Of a stretch of 64,000 nucleotides of DNA, positions 16,958-24,503 are shown piece after piece. Below the pieces are notes generated by a model. The model did not search any database and was not told the DNA's origin. It was given only the letters and a program-made list of their open reading frames with translations. Where the stretch lies: the NCBI RefSeq assembly GCF_039566955.1, contig NZ_CP154796.1, forward strand, positions 6,138,001-6,202,000. The letters are read 5' to 3'. Both the position numbers and the translations under genes were made by a program. Within the stretch, counting starts at the first letter, position 1; each line of letters starts with the position of its first letter. This stretch comes from Micromonospora sp. DSM 45708. Lineage in GTDB: Bacteria; Actinomycetota; Actinomycetes; Mycobacteriales; Micromonosporaceae.

Positions 16958-19750
16958 ATGCTCCCCAGTTCGCAATCCCGGGCCCGCCGGCGACTACTCG
17001 TCGCGCTGCCCGCCATCGCCCTCGCGGCCACGTCGCTGACCGTGACGGGCAGTGCGGCGGCCCAGCCGTCCCGGTCCGCGTCGGCCACCATCGCGGCGGA
17101 CGAGTTCTACATCAACTACGCCGAGCCCGAGGTGCAGCCGGACACCGGCGGCAAGGAGACCAAGGGCAAGGACGGGGTCTTCTCCGCACCGGCGGACGAG
17201 GCCCGCGCCTACGACCGCAAGTACGCCGGCGGCAACCCGATCGCCGCCCGGGAGCTGGCCAAGCTGGAGGCCAAGTCCATCCGGACCGGCCAGAGCCCTC
17301 GCAAGATCAAGAAGGCCAAGAACACCCAGACCGCCAAGCTCCTGACGTTGCTGGTGGAGTTCAACGACAAGGCCAACGACGACTTCACCAACGTGATGGT
17401 GCCGAAGACGGTCTTCGAGGACCGCACCTGCGTGCCCGGCACGGTGCAGAACGGGCCGCGGCACAACACCATCCCGAACCCGGCCACGCTGCCGCACAAG
17501 GACAACAACTCGATGTGGGTGCCGGACTTCTCGCCGGCCCACTACGACAAGATGCTCTACACCAAGCAGGGCATCACCGAGCGGGTCCGCAAGGACCTCA
17601 AGGGGCCGGACGGCAAGCCGGGCATCAACCTCGCCGGCCGGACCATGCACAACATGTACCTGGAGATGTCCAAGAACGCGTACACCGTGGACGGGCAGGC
17701 CAGCCCGTGGATCACGGTGCCGCACTCGGAGGGTTGGTACGCCGCCTCCCGCTGCTTCCAGGACGAGAACGGCAACTGGGTCGCCGGCCGTGAGCAGTCG
17801 ATGAACGGCCACCCGGACAACCCGCAGGGCGCGGGGCGGCTCGCCACCGACGCGATCGACTCGCTGGCCGCCGCCGACCCGAACTTCCCCTGGGCCGACT
17901 ACGACATCGAGGACCAGAGCGACCGCGACGGCGACGGCAACTACCACGAGCCGGACGGCGTGATCGACCACCTGGTGCTGGTGCACGCCAACCAGGGCAA
18001 GTCCCGTGGTGGCGGCGACGTCGGCGTCTACTCGGTCTGGGCGCACTCCTCCACGGTGGCCGGTGGCTACACCATTCCCGGCACGAACCTGAAGGTGTCG
18101 AACTACATCGTGCAGCCGGAGGACGCCGGTGTCGGCGTCTTCGCCCACGAGTTCGGGCACGACCTGGGCCTGCCGGACCTCTACGACACGTCCGGGAACG
18201 CCGACTCCGACGTGGACTTCTGGGACCTGATGGCGTCCGGCTCGCACTCCGGCGAGATCTTCCAGGCGCTCCCCACCCACATGGGCCTCTGGGACAAGTG
18301 GGTGCTGGGCTGGGCCGAGCCGAAGACGTTCGGGCCGGGCGACCGGGCCAAGCTGGTCAAGCTCGGGCAGACCTCGCGTACGCCGGTGGGCACCGAGGAC
18401 GGCATCAAGATCGACCTGCCGGACAAGGTGATCACGCTGGCCGAGCCGCACAGCGGCGCGAACATGTGGTACTCCGGCGCCGACCAGGCGTGGGCGGACG
18501 TCAAGCTGAGCCGCACGGTGGCCGTCCCGAACGCCGCCGACGCGAAGTTCTGGATGTGGAACGACTACGTCATCGAGGAGGACTGGGACTACGGCTTCGT
18601 CGAGGTCTCCACGGACGGCGGCGCCACCTGGACCGAGCGCAAGGTCTACGACTCCTCCGGCGCGCTGGTCTCCACCGACGACGGCTACTCCGACCCGAAC
18701 GGCCGGATGGTCGACTTCGGCAACAAGAAGTACGGCCTGACCGGCAGCACCGGCGGCTGGCGCCACGACTACGTGGACCTGTCGCCGTACGCCGGACAGA
18801 CCGTGCAGGTGCGGCTGCGGTACGCCACCGACGAGGCGTTCCAGGAGCGTGGCTGGTTCGCCGACGACTTCTCGGTCACCGGCGGCGGCGCGACCACGTG
18901 GAGCGACGACGTCGAGGGCGGCGCGGCCGGCTGGACCCAGACCGGCGGCACGTTCACCGACACCACCGGCGCGGGCTGGCACGTCGACACGGGCACCCAG
19001 GTCCGGTCGCACTACTACCTGGCCGAGTGGCGCAACTTCGACGGCTTCGACAAGGGCCTGAAGTACGCCTACGACACCGTCTACTCGCACGAGGCGTGGA
19101 AGGTCGACCGGATCTCCTACAACGCGCCGGGCATGCTGGTCTGGTACCGGGACACCGAGCTGGGCGACGTCAACCACGTCACCGCGCAGATGACCGCGCT
19201 GCCCAGCTACGGCGCCAAGGGCGGGCTGCTGATCGTCGACTCGCACAACGACCCGCTGCGTCGCAAGGGCGTGGCGGCCGAGAAGGACCCGTCGGTGCTG
19301 AAGAACCTGCCCAGCCGTCCGCAGTCGTCGAACGCCGCGTTCGGCCTGACCCCCACGTACCCCTTCAAGGAGTGCCTGGAGGCGGCCGACGAGCCGTACA
19401 GCGAGTACTGCACGACGTTCGGCCGCCAGGCGCCGGTGCGGGGCTTCACCGACACCAAGGGCTGGTACCCGGGCATCGAGATCCGCGACGGTTCGCCGTA
19501 CGCGCGGGACAACGACGCCTCGGTGGTGGTCCCGTCGAAGGGCAACCAGCAGTACACCACCCGGGTGGTGAACCCGGACGGCACCCCGGCGACCGACTAC
19601 TACGGTTCGACGCTGGGTGGCGGGGCGATCGTGCTCGGCACCGGCAATCCGGGTGACGCGGGTGTCGCGTACGGCACGTCGATCATCATCAAGCGCGCCG
19701 CCAAGGACAACTCGTACGCCACGGTGTACGTGGTTCCGCCGCGGAGCTGA
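16958..19750 (+). CDS. Secreted M6 (immune inhibitor A-like) metalloprotease
   Basis: A 930-residue exported protease. The signal peptide starts MLPSSQSRARRRLLVALPAI and ends near AAAQPS. The zinc site is VFAHEFGHDLGLPDLYDTSG, in the HExxHxxGxxD pattern, followed by the Met-turn DLMASGSHSG; this is peptidase family M6, together with immune inhibitor A of Bacillus. Downstream come two beta-sandwich regions (VEVSTDGGATWTERKVYDS, YVDLSPYAGQTVQVRLRYA and the ENDDFS-like GWFADDFSVTGG) and a C-terminal segment with four cysteines. The substrate is unknown; secretion to the medium is expected. GGAG lies 6 bases before the ATG. The next gene encodes a shorter paralogue. Confidence 0.92.
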   Translation: MLPSSQSRARRRLLVALPAIALAATSLTVTGSAAAQPSRSASATIAADEFYINYAEPEVQPDTGGKETKGKDGVFSAPADEARAYDRKYAGGNPIAARELAKLEAKSIRTGQSPRKIKKAKNTQTAKLLTLLVEFNDKANDDFTNVMVPKTVFEDRTCVPGTVQNGPRHNTIPNPATLPHKDNNSMWVPDFSPAHYDKMLYTKQGITERVRKDLKGPDGKPGINLAGRTMHNMYLEMSKNAYTVDGQASPWITVPHSEGWYAASRCFQDENGNWVAGREQSMNGHPDNPQGAGRLATDAIDSLAAADPNFPWADYDIEDQSDRDGDGNYHEPDGVIDHLVLVHANQGKSRGGGDVGVYSVWAHSSTVAGGYTIPGTNLKVSNYIVQPEDAGVGVFAHEFGHDLGLPDLYDTSGNADSDVDFWDLMASGSHSGEIFQALPTHMGLWDKWVLGWAEPKTFGPGDRAKLVKLGQTSRTPVGTEDGIKIDLPDKVITLAEPHSGANMWYSGADQAWADVKLSRTVAVPNAADAKFWMWNDYVIEEDWDYGFVEVSTDGGATWTERKVYDSSGALVSTDDGYSDPNGRMVDFGNKKYGLTGSTGGWRHDYVDLSPYAGQTVQVRLRYATDEAFQERGWFADDFSVTGGGATTWSDDVEGGAAGWTQTGGTFTDTTGAGWHVDTGTQVRSHYYLAEWRNFDGFDKGLKYAYDTVYSHEAWKVDRISYNAPGMLVWYRDTELGDVNHVTAQMTALPSYGAKGGLLIVDSHNDPLRRKGVAAEKDPSVLKNLPSRPQSSNAAFGLTPTYPFKECLEAADEPYSEYCTTFGRQAPVRGFTDTKGWYPGIEIRDGSPYARDNDASVVVPSKGNQQYTTRVVNPDGTPATDYYGSTLGGGAIVLGTGNPGDAGVAYGTSIIIKRAAKDNSYATVYVVPPRS

Positions 19751-19811
19751 TCGACAACTCCAAACCGGAACCGGAATGCCCGGAATACGGGCCGAACGAG
19801 CCGGATGACGG

Positions 19812-19842
19812 ACGGGCCGGGAGCATGGCGCTCCCGGCCCGT
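19812..19842 (+). terminator. Terminator between the two M6 protease genes
   Basis: ACGGGCCGGGAGC and GCTCCCGGCCCGT form a perfect 13-base stem with a 5-base loop, 61 bases after the first protease gene, so the two proteases are separate transcripts. The 331-base gap 19751-20081 otherwise holds a less GC-rich leader from about 19900 and the palindrome at 20012-20027. Confidence 0.75.
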
Positions 19843-20011
19843 TCCGCATATCCATCTGTTTCACTACCTCTGGCCGAACGGCCATCGCCGCTGGTCAACG
19901 CCGAGATGACGAACCAGAGTGTGACGGCGAAAGTCAACCCCAACAAAAAGTTGCTACAAATCGACGCACACATCTTCACAGCAGTCCCGGCAGTGTCTAT
20001 GTTCACCGTGG

Positions 20012-20027
20012 GTCCCACTTGTGGGAC
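20012..20027. promoter_or_regulatory. Perfect palindrome upstream of second protease
   Basis: GTCCCACTTGTGGGAC has 7-base perfect arms around TT and lies 55 bases upstream of the GTG of the second M6 protease. Position and symmetry suit an operator or a leader hairpin; no regulator is recognised. Confidence 0.35.
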
Positions 20028-20081
20028 GTTCCACCGGCCCGTACCCCCATGGGGCCGGTTCCCTCACACCGGAGGTACCAC

Positions 20082-22499
20082 GTGCGCAAAGTCGCAGTGG
20101 GTCTGCTCGGGCTTTCGCTGACCGCGACGGGGTTGATGGCGGGCACGTCCGCCAGCGCCGCGCCGACGCCGAAGCTGCCAGCCGCCGCCCCGTCGGTGGC
20201 CGAGCCTGCGCAGGCTGAGCACGACCTGCCCAACCCGCTCGAGGACAAGCGGCGCGCGCTGCGCCAGGAAGGCCTGAGCGAGGTCCTGTCGGGCAGGGCG
20301 AAGGCCCAGAAGATCAACGGCAGCACCGTCGTCAAGGTCGGCGAGAAGGCTGCCGAAGGTGCCGCGGCGGGCAAGGCCGCCAAGAGCACCCGGGCCGGCA
20401 AGGGTCCCACCGAGGACCAGTACGTCGAGCTGTCCCGCGAGAAGACCGACAAGATCTTCGTCATCCTCGCGGAGTTCGGCGACGAGCGGCACCCGAACTA
20501 CCCGGACAAGGACACCGCCCCGGCCGTGCCGGGTCCGACCCGGTTCGACGGTCCGCGCGTCAACCAGATCCCCGAGCCGAACCGGGCCGTGGACAACTCC
20601 ACGATCTGGCAGCCGGACTTCAGCGCCGACCACTTCCGGCAGGTCTACTTCGGCACCAACCCGGGTGACGAGTCGCTGAAGCAGTACTACGAGGCCCAGT
20701 CGTCGGGTCGGTACAGCGTCGACGGCGAGGTCACCAACTGGGTGAAGGTCAAGTACAACGAGGCCCGCTACGGCCGTTCCAACGGCTACCCGTGCGCCTC
20801 GAACGTCTGCAACAACACCTGGGCGCTGGTCCGCGACGCCGCGAACCAGTGGGTCGCCGACCAGAAGGCCCAGGGCCGCTCCGACGAGGAGATCGCGGCC
20901 GACGTCAAGTCGATGGACGAGTGGGACCGTTACGACTTCGACGGCGACGGCAACTTCAACGAGCCGGACGGTTACATCGACCACTTCCAGATCGTCCACG
21001 CCGGCGGCGACCAGGCCGACGGTGACCCGATCCAGGGTGAGGACGCGATCTGGAGCCACCGCTGGTACGCGTTCGCCAGCGACCAGGGCAACACCGGTCC
21101 GGAGAACTTCCCGGCCGGCGGCACCCAGATCGGCAACACCGGCGTCTGGATCGGTGACTACACGATCCAGCCGGAGAACGGTGGCCGGAGCGTCTTCTAC
21201 CACGAGTACGGCCACGACCTCGGTCTGCCGGACGACTACAACGTCACCAGTGGTGGGGACAACAACAACGAGCACTGGACCCTGATGGCCCAGAGCCGGC
21301 TCGGCGCCAAGAACGACGCCGGCATCGGCGACCGCGGCGGCGACCTCGGCGCCTGGAACAAGCTCCAGCTCGGCTGGCTCGACTACGAGGTGGTCGTCGC
21401 CGGTCAGAAGCGCACGCTGGAGCTGGGCCCGCAGGAGTACAACTCCACCAAGGCGCAGGGCGCCGTGGTGGTGCTGCCGCAGCGGGCGTACGAGTTCCAG
21501 AACGGCAAGCCGTTCGAGGGTACGAAGCAGTTCTTCTCGGGCAACGAGGACGACCTGAACACCACGATGACGCGGTCCATCGACCTCACGGGGAAGAGCA
21601 GCGCCGCGGTGTCGATGAAGGGTCGCTACAGCATCGAGGCGGACTTCGACTACCTCTTCTTCGAGGCGTCCACCGACGGTGGCCAGAACTGGGTCTCGCT
21701 CCCGGGCACGGCCAACGGCCAGGCGCTCAAGGAGATCTCCCCCGGGCGGTACGCCCTGGACGGCTCCAGCGACGGCAACTGGGTCGACGTCAACGTCAAC
21801 CTGGACTCGGTCGTCGGCAAGGCCGTGCAGTTCCGGCTCCGCTACCAGACCGACGGTGGCGTGTCCGAGGGCGGCTTCTACGGTGACGCCCTCACCGTGA
21901 CCGCCGACGGCCAGACGCTGCTCACCGATGGCGCCGAGGCCGGTGCCCCCGGCTGGACGCTCAGCGGCTGGAGCATCGTCGAGGAGACCTACACCCGTCT
22001 GTTCGACAACTACTACATCGCCGGTAACCGGTCGTACGTCTCGTACGACAAGTACCTCAAGACCGGCCCGTACTTCTTCGGTTACGCGAACACCCGCCCG
22101 GACTACGTGGACCACTACGCGTACCAGGAGGGTCTGCTGATCTCCTACTGGAACCTCCGGTGGGCGGACAACGACACGTTCGTGCACCCGGGTGAGGGTC
22201 GGAACATGATCATCGACGCCCACCCGCGGCCGATCTACAACCTGACCGGGGCGCCCTGGCGGGCCCGCGTCCAGGTCTACGACGCGCCGTTCGGCCTGAA
22301 GAAGGCGGACTCGTTCACGCTGCACCTCAACAGCCAGCCGCAGTACATCCGTGGCCAGGCCGCGCAGCCGCTGTTCGATGACACCAAGCAGTACTGGTAC
22401 CCGGAGCTGCCGAACCACGGCGTCAAGCTCCCGGCCACCGGCACCAAGATCAAGGTTCTGGAGCAGGACGGCACCTCGCTGAAGGTCCGCTTCTCCTGA
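20082..22499 (+). CDS. Secreted M6 (immune inhibitor A-like) metalloprotease, paralogue
   Basis: An 805-residue exported protease. It starts with GTG at 20082 (VRKVAVGLLGLSLTATGLMA, then SASAAP as probable cleavage region), preceded by CCGGAGGT. A pro-region follows, and the zinc site is FYHEYGHDLGLPDDYNVTSG with Met-turn LMAQSRLGA. Carbohydrate- or protein-binding beta modules follow (FFEASTDGGQNWVSLPG, AVQFRLRYQTDGGVSEGG). It shares the overall plan of the preceding protease, including VIDH/YIDH-type segments before the active site, but lacks the four-cysteine C-terminal part. A tandem duplication with later divergence is likely. A strong terminator follows the gene. Confidence 0.92.
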   Translation: MRKVAVGLLGLSLTATGLMAGTSASAAPTPKLPAAAPSVAEPAQAEHDLPNPLEDKRRALRQEGLSEVLSGRAKAQKINGSTVVKVGEKAAEGAAAGKAAKSTRAGKGPTEDQYVELSREKTDKIFVILAEFGDERHPNYPDKDTAPAVPGPTRFDGPRVNQIPEPNRAVDNSTIWQPDFSADHFRQVYFGTNPGDESLKQYYEAQSSGRYSVDGEVTNWVKVKYNEARYGRSNGYPCASNVCNNTWALVRDAANQWVADQKAQGRSDEEIAADVKSMDEWDRYDFDGDGNFNEPDGYIDHFQIVHAGGDQADGDPIQGEDAIWSHRWYAFASDQGNTGPENFPAGGTQIGNTGVWIGDYTIQPENGGRSVFYHEYGHDLGLPDDYNVTSGGDNNNEHWTLMAQSRLGAKNDAGIGDRGGDLGAWNKLQLGWLDYEVVVAGQKRTLELGPQEYNSTKAQGAVVVLPQRAYEFQNGKPFEGTKQFFSGNEDDLNTTMTRSIDLTGKSSAAVSMKGRYSIEADFDYLFFEASTDGGQNWVSLPGTANGQALKEISPGRYALDGSSDGNWVDVNVNLDSVVGKAVQFRLRYQTDGGVSEGGFYGDALTVTADGQTLLTDGAEAGAPGWTLSGWSIVEETYTRLFDNYYIAGNRSYVSYDKYLKTGPYFFGYANTRPDYVDHYAYQEGLLISYWNLRWADNDTFVHPGEGRNMIIDAHPRPIYNLTGAPWRARVQVYDAPFGLKKADSFTLHLNSQPQYIRGQAAQPLFDDTKQYWYPELPNHGVKLPATGTKIKVLEQDGTSLKVRFS

Positions 22500-22525
22500 G
22501 CCACTGATCCACGCGACACCACGAC

Positions 22526-22556
22526 GAGGCCCGGGCAGGTCACCTGCCCGGGCCTC
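22526..22556 (+). terminator. Terminator after second M6 protease
   Basis: GAGGCCCGGGCAGG and CCTGCCCGGGCCTC form a perfect 14-base stem with a 3-base loop, 27 bases after the stop codon. Confidence 0.8.
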
Positions 22557-22601
22557 GCCCCTGTTCGGGAACCGTCGCGACCCACGGCGCGTCCCAAGCG
22601 G

Positions 22602-23117
22602 GTGACCACAACCCTCGACCGCCGCCTCGCCGCGGTCCTCGCGCTGCCCCTGGCCCTGGCGCTGGCCGGCTGCGCGAACCCGGGAGACGGAGGAGACGTG
22701 CCCGCGTCCGGGCGCGCCGCCGAACCGGGCGGCCCCACCGAACCCGTCAGCTCCACGCCGGAACCGACGCCCCCCACCGCATCGGCCACCGCCGCACCGG
22801 CCCCGGCCGCCTCCTCCGGGCGACGCCCGCTCTCCGCCACCGACCTGCCGACGCTCCGGCCGCCGACCGGGCCACCACGGCACCCCACCGACCAGCGCAA
22901 GTCGAACGTCCTCGCCGGCCGGATCAGCCACGGCGGAGCGGGCCCCTGCTACACGCTGGTCACCGACGACGGCCAGGAACACGCCCTGTACGGCCCGGAC
23001 CAGGGCACCTGGCCCGCCGGCACCTGGGTCCGGGTCACCGTCGGCCCGCCACCGGCGGGCGTCGAGTGCGGGCCGGGACGGCTCGTCGGCCTGCTGCGCA
23101 TCGAACGCGTGGCCTGA
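22602..23117 (+). CDS. Putative lipoprotein of unknown function
   Basis: A 171-residue protein with a lipoprotein signal peptide: basic start (MTTTLDRR), hydrophobic core and lipobox LALAGC, so it is probably anchored to the outer face of the membrane. A P/T/A-rich linker follows to about residue 95, then a small domain with two cysteines (GPCYTLVTDDGQEHALYGP and GVECGPGRLVGLLRIERV) that resembles the beta-barrel of small actinomycete secreted proteins. No family recognised. The GTG at 22602 is the only plausible start; no strong ribosome binding site is visible. It sits between the protease terminator and the hydrolase gene. Confidence 0.75.
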   Translation: MTTTLDRRLAAVLALPLALALAGCANPGDGGDVPASGRAAEPGGPTEPVSSTPEPTPPTASATAAPAPAASSGRRPLSATDLPTLRPPTGPPRHPTDQRKSNVLAGRISHGGAGPCYTLVTDDGQEHALYGPDQGTWPAGTWVRVTVGPPPAGVECGPGRLVGLLRIERVA

Positions 23118-23203
23118 CCCGCTCGACCGCGTTCCCCGGAGAATCCCCTGATCCTGCGCACCTGCGGGGCCGGTGGGCGACCGGCGGCCCTAGGCTGTGC
23201 CCC

Positions 23204-24136
23204 ATGACCGACCAGCGCGGCGGATTCGCCGACGAATCCTGCGTCCTGCCCGAAGGGCCGTGGACGCACCGGTTCGTCGGCGCCAACGGCAGCCGGTTCC
23301 ACGTCGTCGAGGCGGGCACCGGCCCGATGGTGCTCTTCCTGCACGGCTTCCCGGAATACTGGTACGCCTGGCACGAGATGCTGCCGGCGGTCGCCGACGC
23401 CGGCTTCCGCGCGGTCGCCGTCGACCTGCGCGGTTACGGCGCGAGCGACAAGCCACCCCGGGGGTACGACGGCTACACGCTCGCCGCCGACGTGGCCGGC
23501 CTGATCCGCGCGCTCGGCGAGCGGTCCGCCACCGTGGTCGGCACCGGCGTGGGCGGCCTCATCGGCTGGACCGCCGCCTCGTTCCACCCCACGCTGGTCC
23601 GCCGGCTCGTGGTGCTCGGCGCACCGCACCCGCTCCGGCTGCGGGCCGCCATCGTCGCCGACCCGCGCGGCCAGTTCGCGTCCGCCACGGCGACGCTGAA
23701 GTTCCAACTCCCCCGCTACGAGCACGTGCTGACCCGGGACGGCGCCGCCGAGGTGACGGAGATGCTGCGCCGCTGGGGCGGGCCGGCCTGGATCGACGGG
23801 CCGGACTTCGACGACTACGCCCGGTGCTGCCGGGTGGCGATGCAGATCCCGCAGGCCGCCTTCTGCGCCCTGGAGGGCTACCGCTGGGCGTTCCGGTCAG
23901 TGCTGCGGCTGCACGGCTACCGGTTCGTCAAGCTGATGCAGAAGCCGCTGGTCACCCCGACCCTGCAACTGCACGGCGCGCTGGACCGGGCCTCGCTCCC
24001 CCGCACCGCGCAGGGCTCCGGCCGTTACGTCAGCGCCGCGTACGAGTGGCGGCTGCTCGACGGGGTGGGCCACTTCCCGCACGTGGAGGCCCGGGACGTG
24101 GTGCTCGGCGAGATCCTGCGGTGGGCGAAGTCCTGA
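23204..24136 (+). CDS. Alpha/beta hydrolase, epoxide hydrolase-like (EphE position), nucleophile replaced
   Basis: A 310-residue alpha/beta-hydrolase with the epoxide hydrolase pattern: oxyanion motif HGFPEYWYAWHEM (about 47-59), VDLRGYGASDKP, cap domain and the terminal GVGHFPHVEARD holding the catalytic His. The nucleophile elbow reads VVGTGVGGLIGW (111-122): where epoxide hydrolases have Asp in GxDxG, this protein has Gly115. The acid in GALDRASLP remains. It is therefore probably inactive as a hydrolase or uses other chemistry. Its place near acs matches Rv3670 (ephE) of mycobacteria. The ATG at 23204 is used. It is convergent with the small gene at 24138, one base apart. Confidence 0.8.
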   Translation: MTDQRGGFADESCVLPEGPWTHRFVGANGSRFHVVEAGTGPMVLFLHGFPEYWYAWHEMLPAVADAGFRAVAVDLRGYGASDKPPRGYDGYTLAADVAGLIRALGERSATVVGTGVGGLIGWTAASFHPTLVRRLVVLGAPHPLRLRAAIVADPRGQFASATATLKFQLPRYEHVLTRDGAAEVTEMLRRWGGPAWIDGPDFDDYARCCRVAMQIPQAAFCALEGYRWAFRSVLRLHGYRFVKLMQKPLVTPTLQLHGALDRASLPRTAQGSGRYVSAAYEWRLLDGVGHFPHVEARDVVLGEILRWAKS

Positions 24137-24137
24137 C

Positions 24138-24503
24138 TCAGACCCGCTGCTCGCCCAGACCGGCCACCTCGGTCGCGGGCGCCCAACCCTGGTAGACGCC
24201 GAAGTCGAAGGCCTCCAACCCCATCGCCTCCGCCACCGGCCAGCGCCCCCCGGTGTACTCCACCCGCAACCAGCCCTCGTGCTCGGCCAGCACGATGAAC
24301 GGCTGCCCCTGCCAGGTGCAGGTGGTCCGCACGTACGCCAGGTCGTCGACCTCGGCCGCCGGCACCACCCGGACGTACCGGCCGGGGCGCGCCTCGGTGA
24401 AGCCCTCATCCGGTTCGGGCTGGTAGAGCCGCACGTCGTCGCCGTCCGGGCTGGCCTGGTACTCCCGGCCGCGCCAGCGCGCCACGTAGCCGTCGCGGGT
24501 CAC
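24138..24503 (-). CDS. Small protein coupled to the giant SseB-domain protein, possible partner
   Basis: A 121-residue soluble protein beginning VTRDGYVARWRGREYQAS. It has regularly spaced aromatic strands (DDVRLYQPEPDEGF, RYVRVVPAAEVDDLAYVRTT, GWLRVEYTGGRWPVAEAMGL) and no signal or membrane helix, so it is a small beta-rich cytoplasmic protein. The GTG at 24503 overlaps the stop of the giant gene upstream (GTGA), which means coupled translation; a start at 24524 is less likely. I have the impression that similar pairs recur in actinomycete type VII loci. Chaperone or immunity partner of the upstream protein is an inference from coupling and size; no family name can be given. Confidence 0.72.
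   Translation of the reverse strand: MTRDGYVARWRGREYQASPDGDDVRLYQPEPDEGFTEARPGRYVRVVPAAEVDDLAYVRTTCTWQGQPFIVLAEHEGWLRVEYTGGRWPVAEAMGLEAFDFGVYQGWAPATEVAGLGEQRV

Noticed and set aside
16994..19885. Minus-strand open frame of 963 codons opposite the first M6 protease
   Set aside because: Valine/arginine/glycine-rich antisense sequence with no motif; the plus strand encodes an intact secreted protease.
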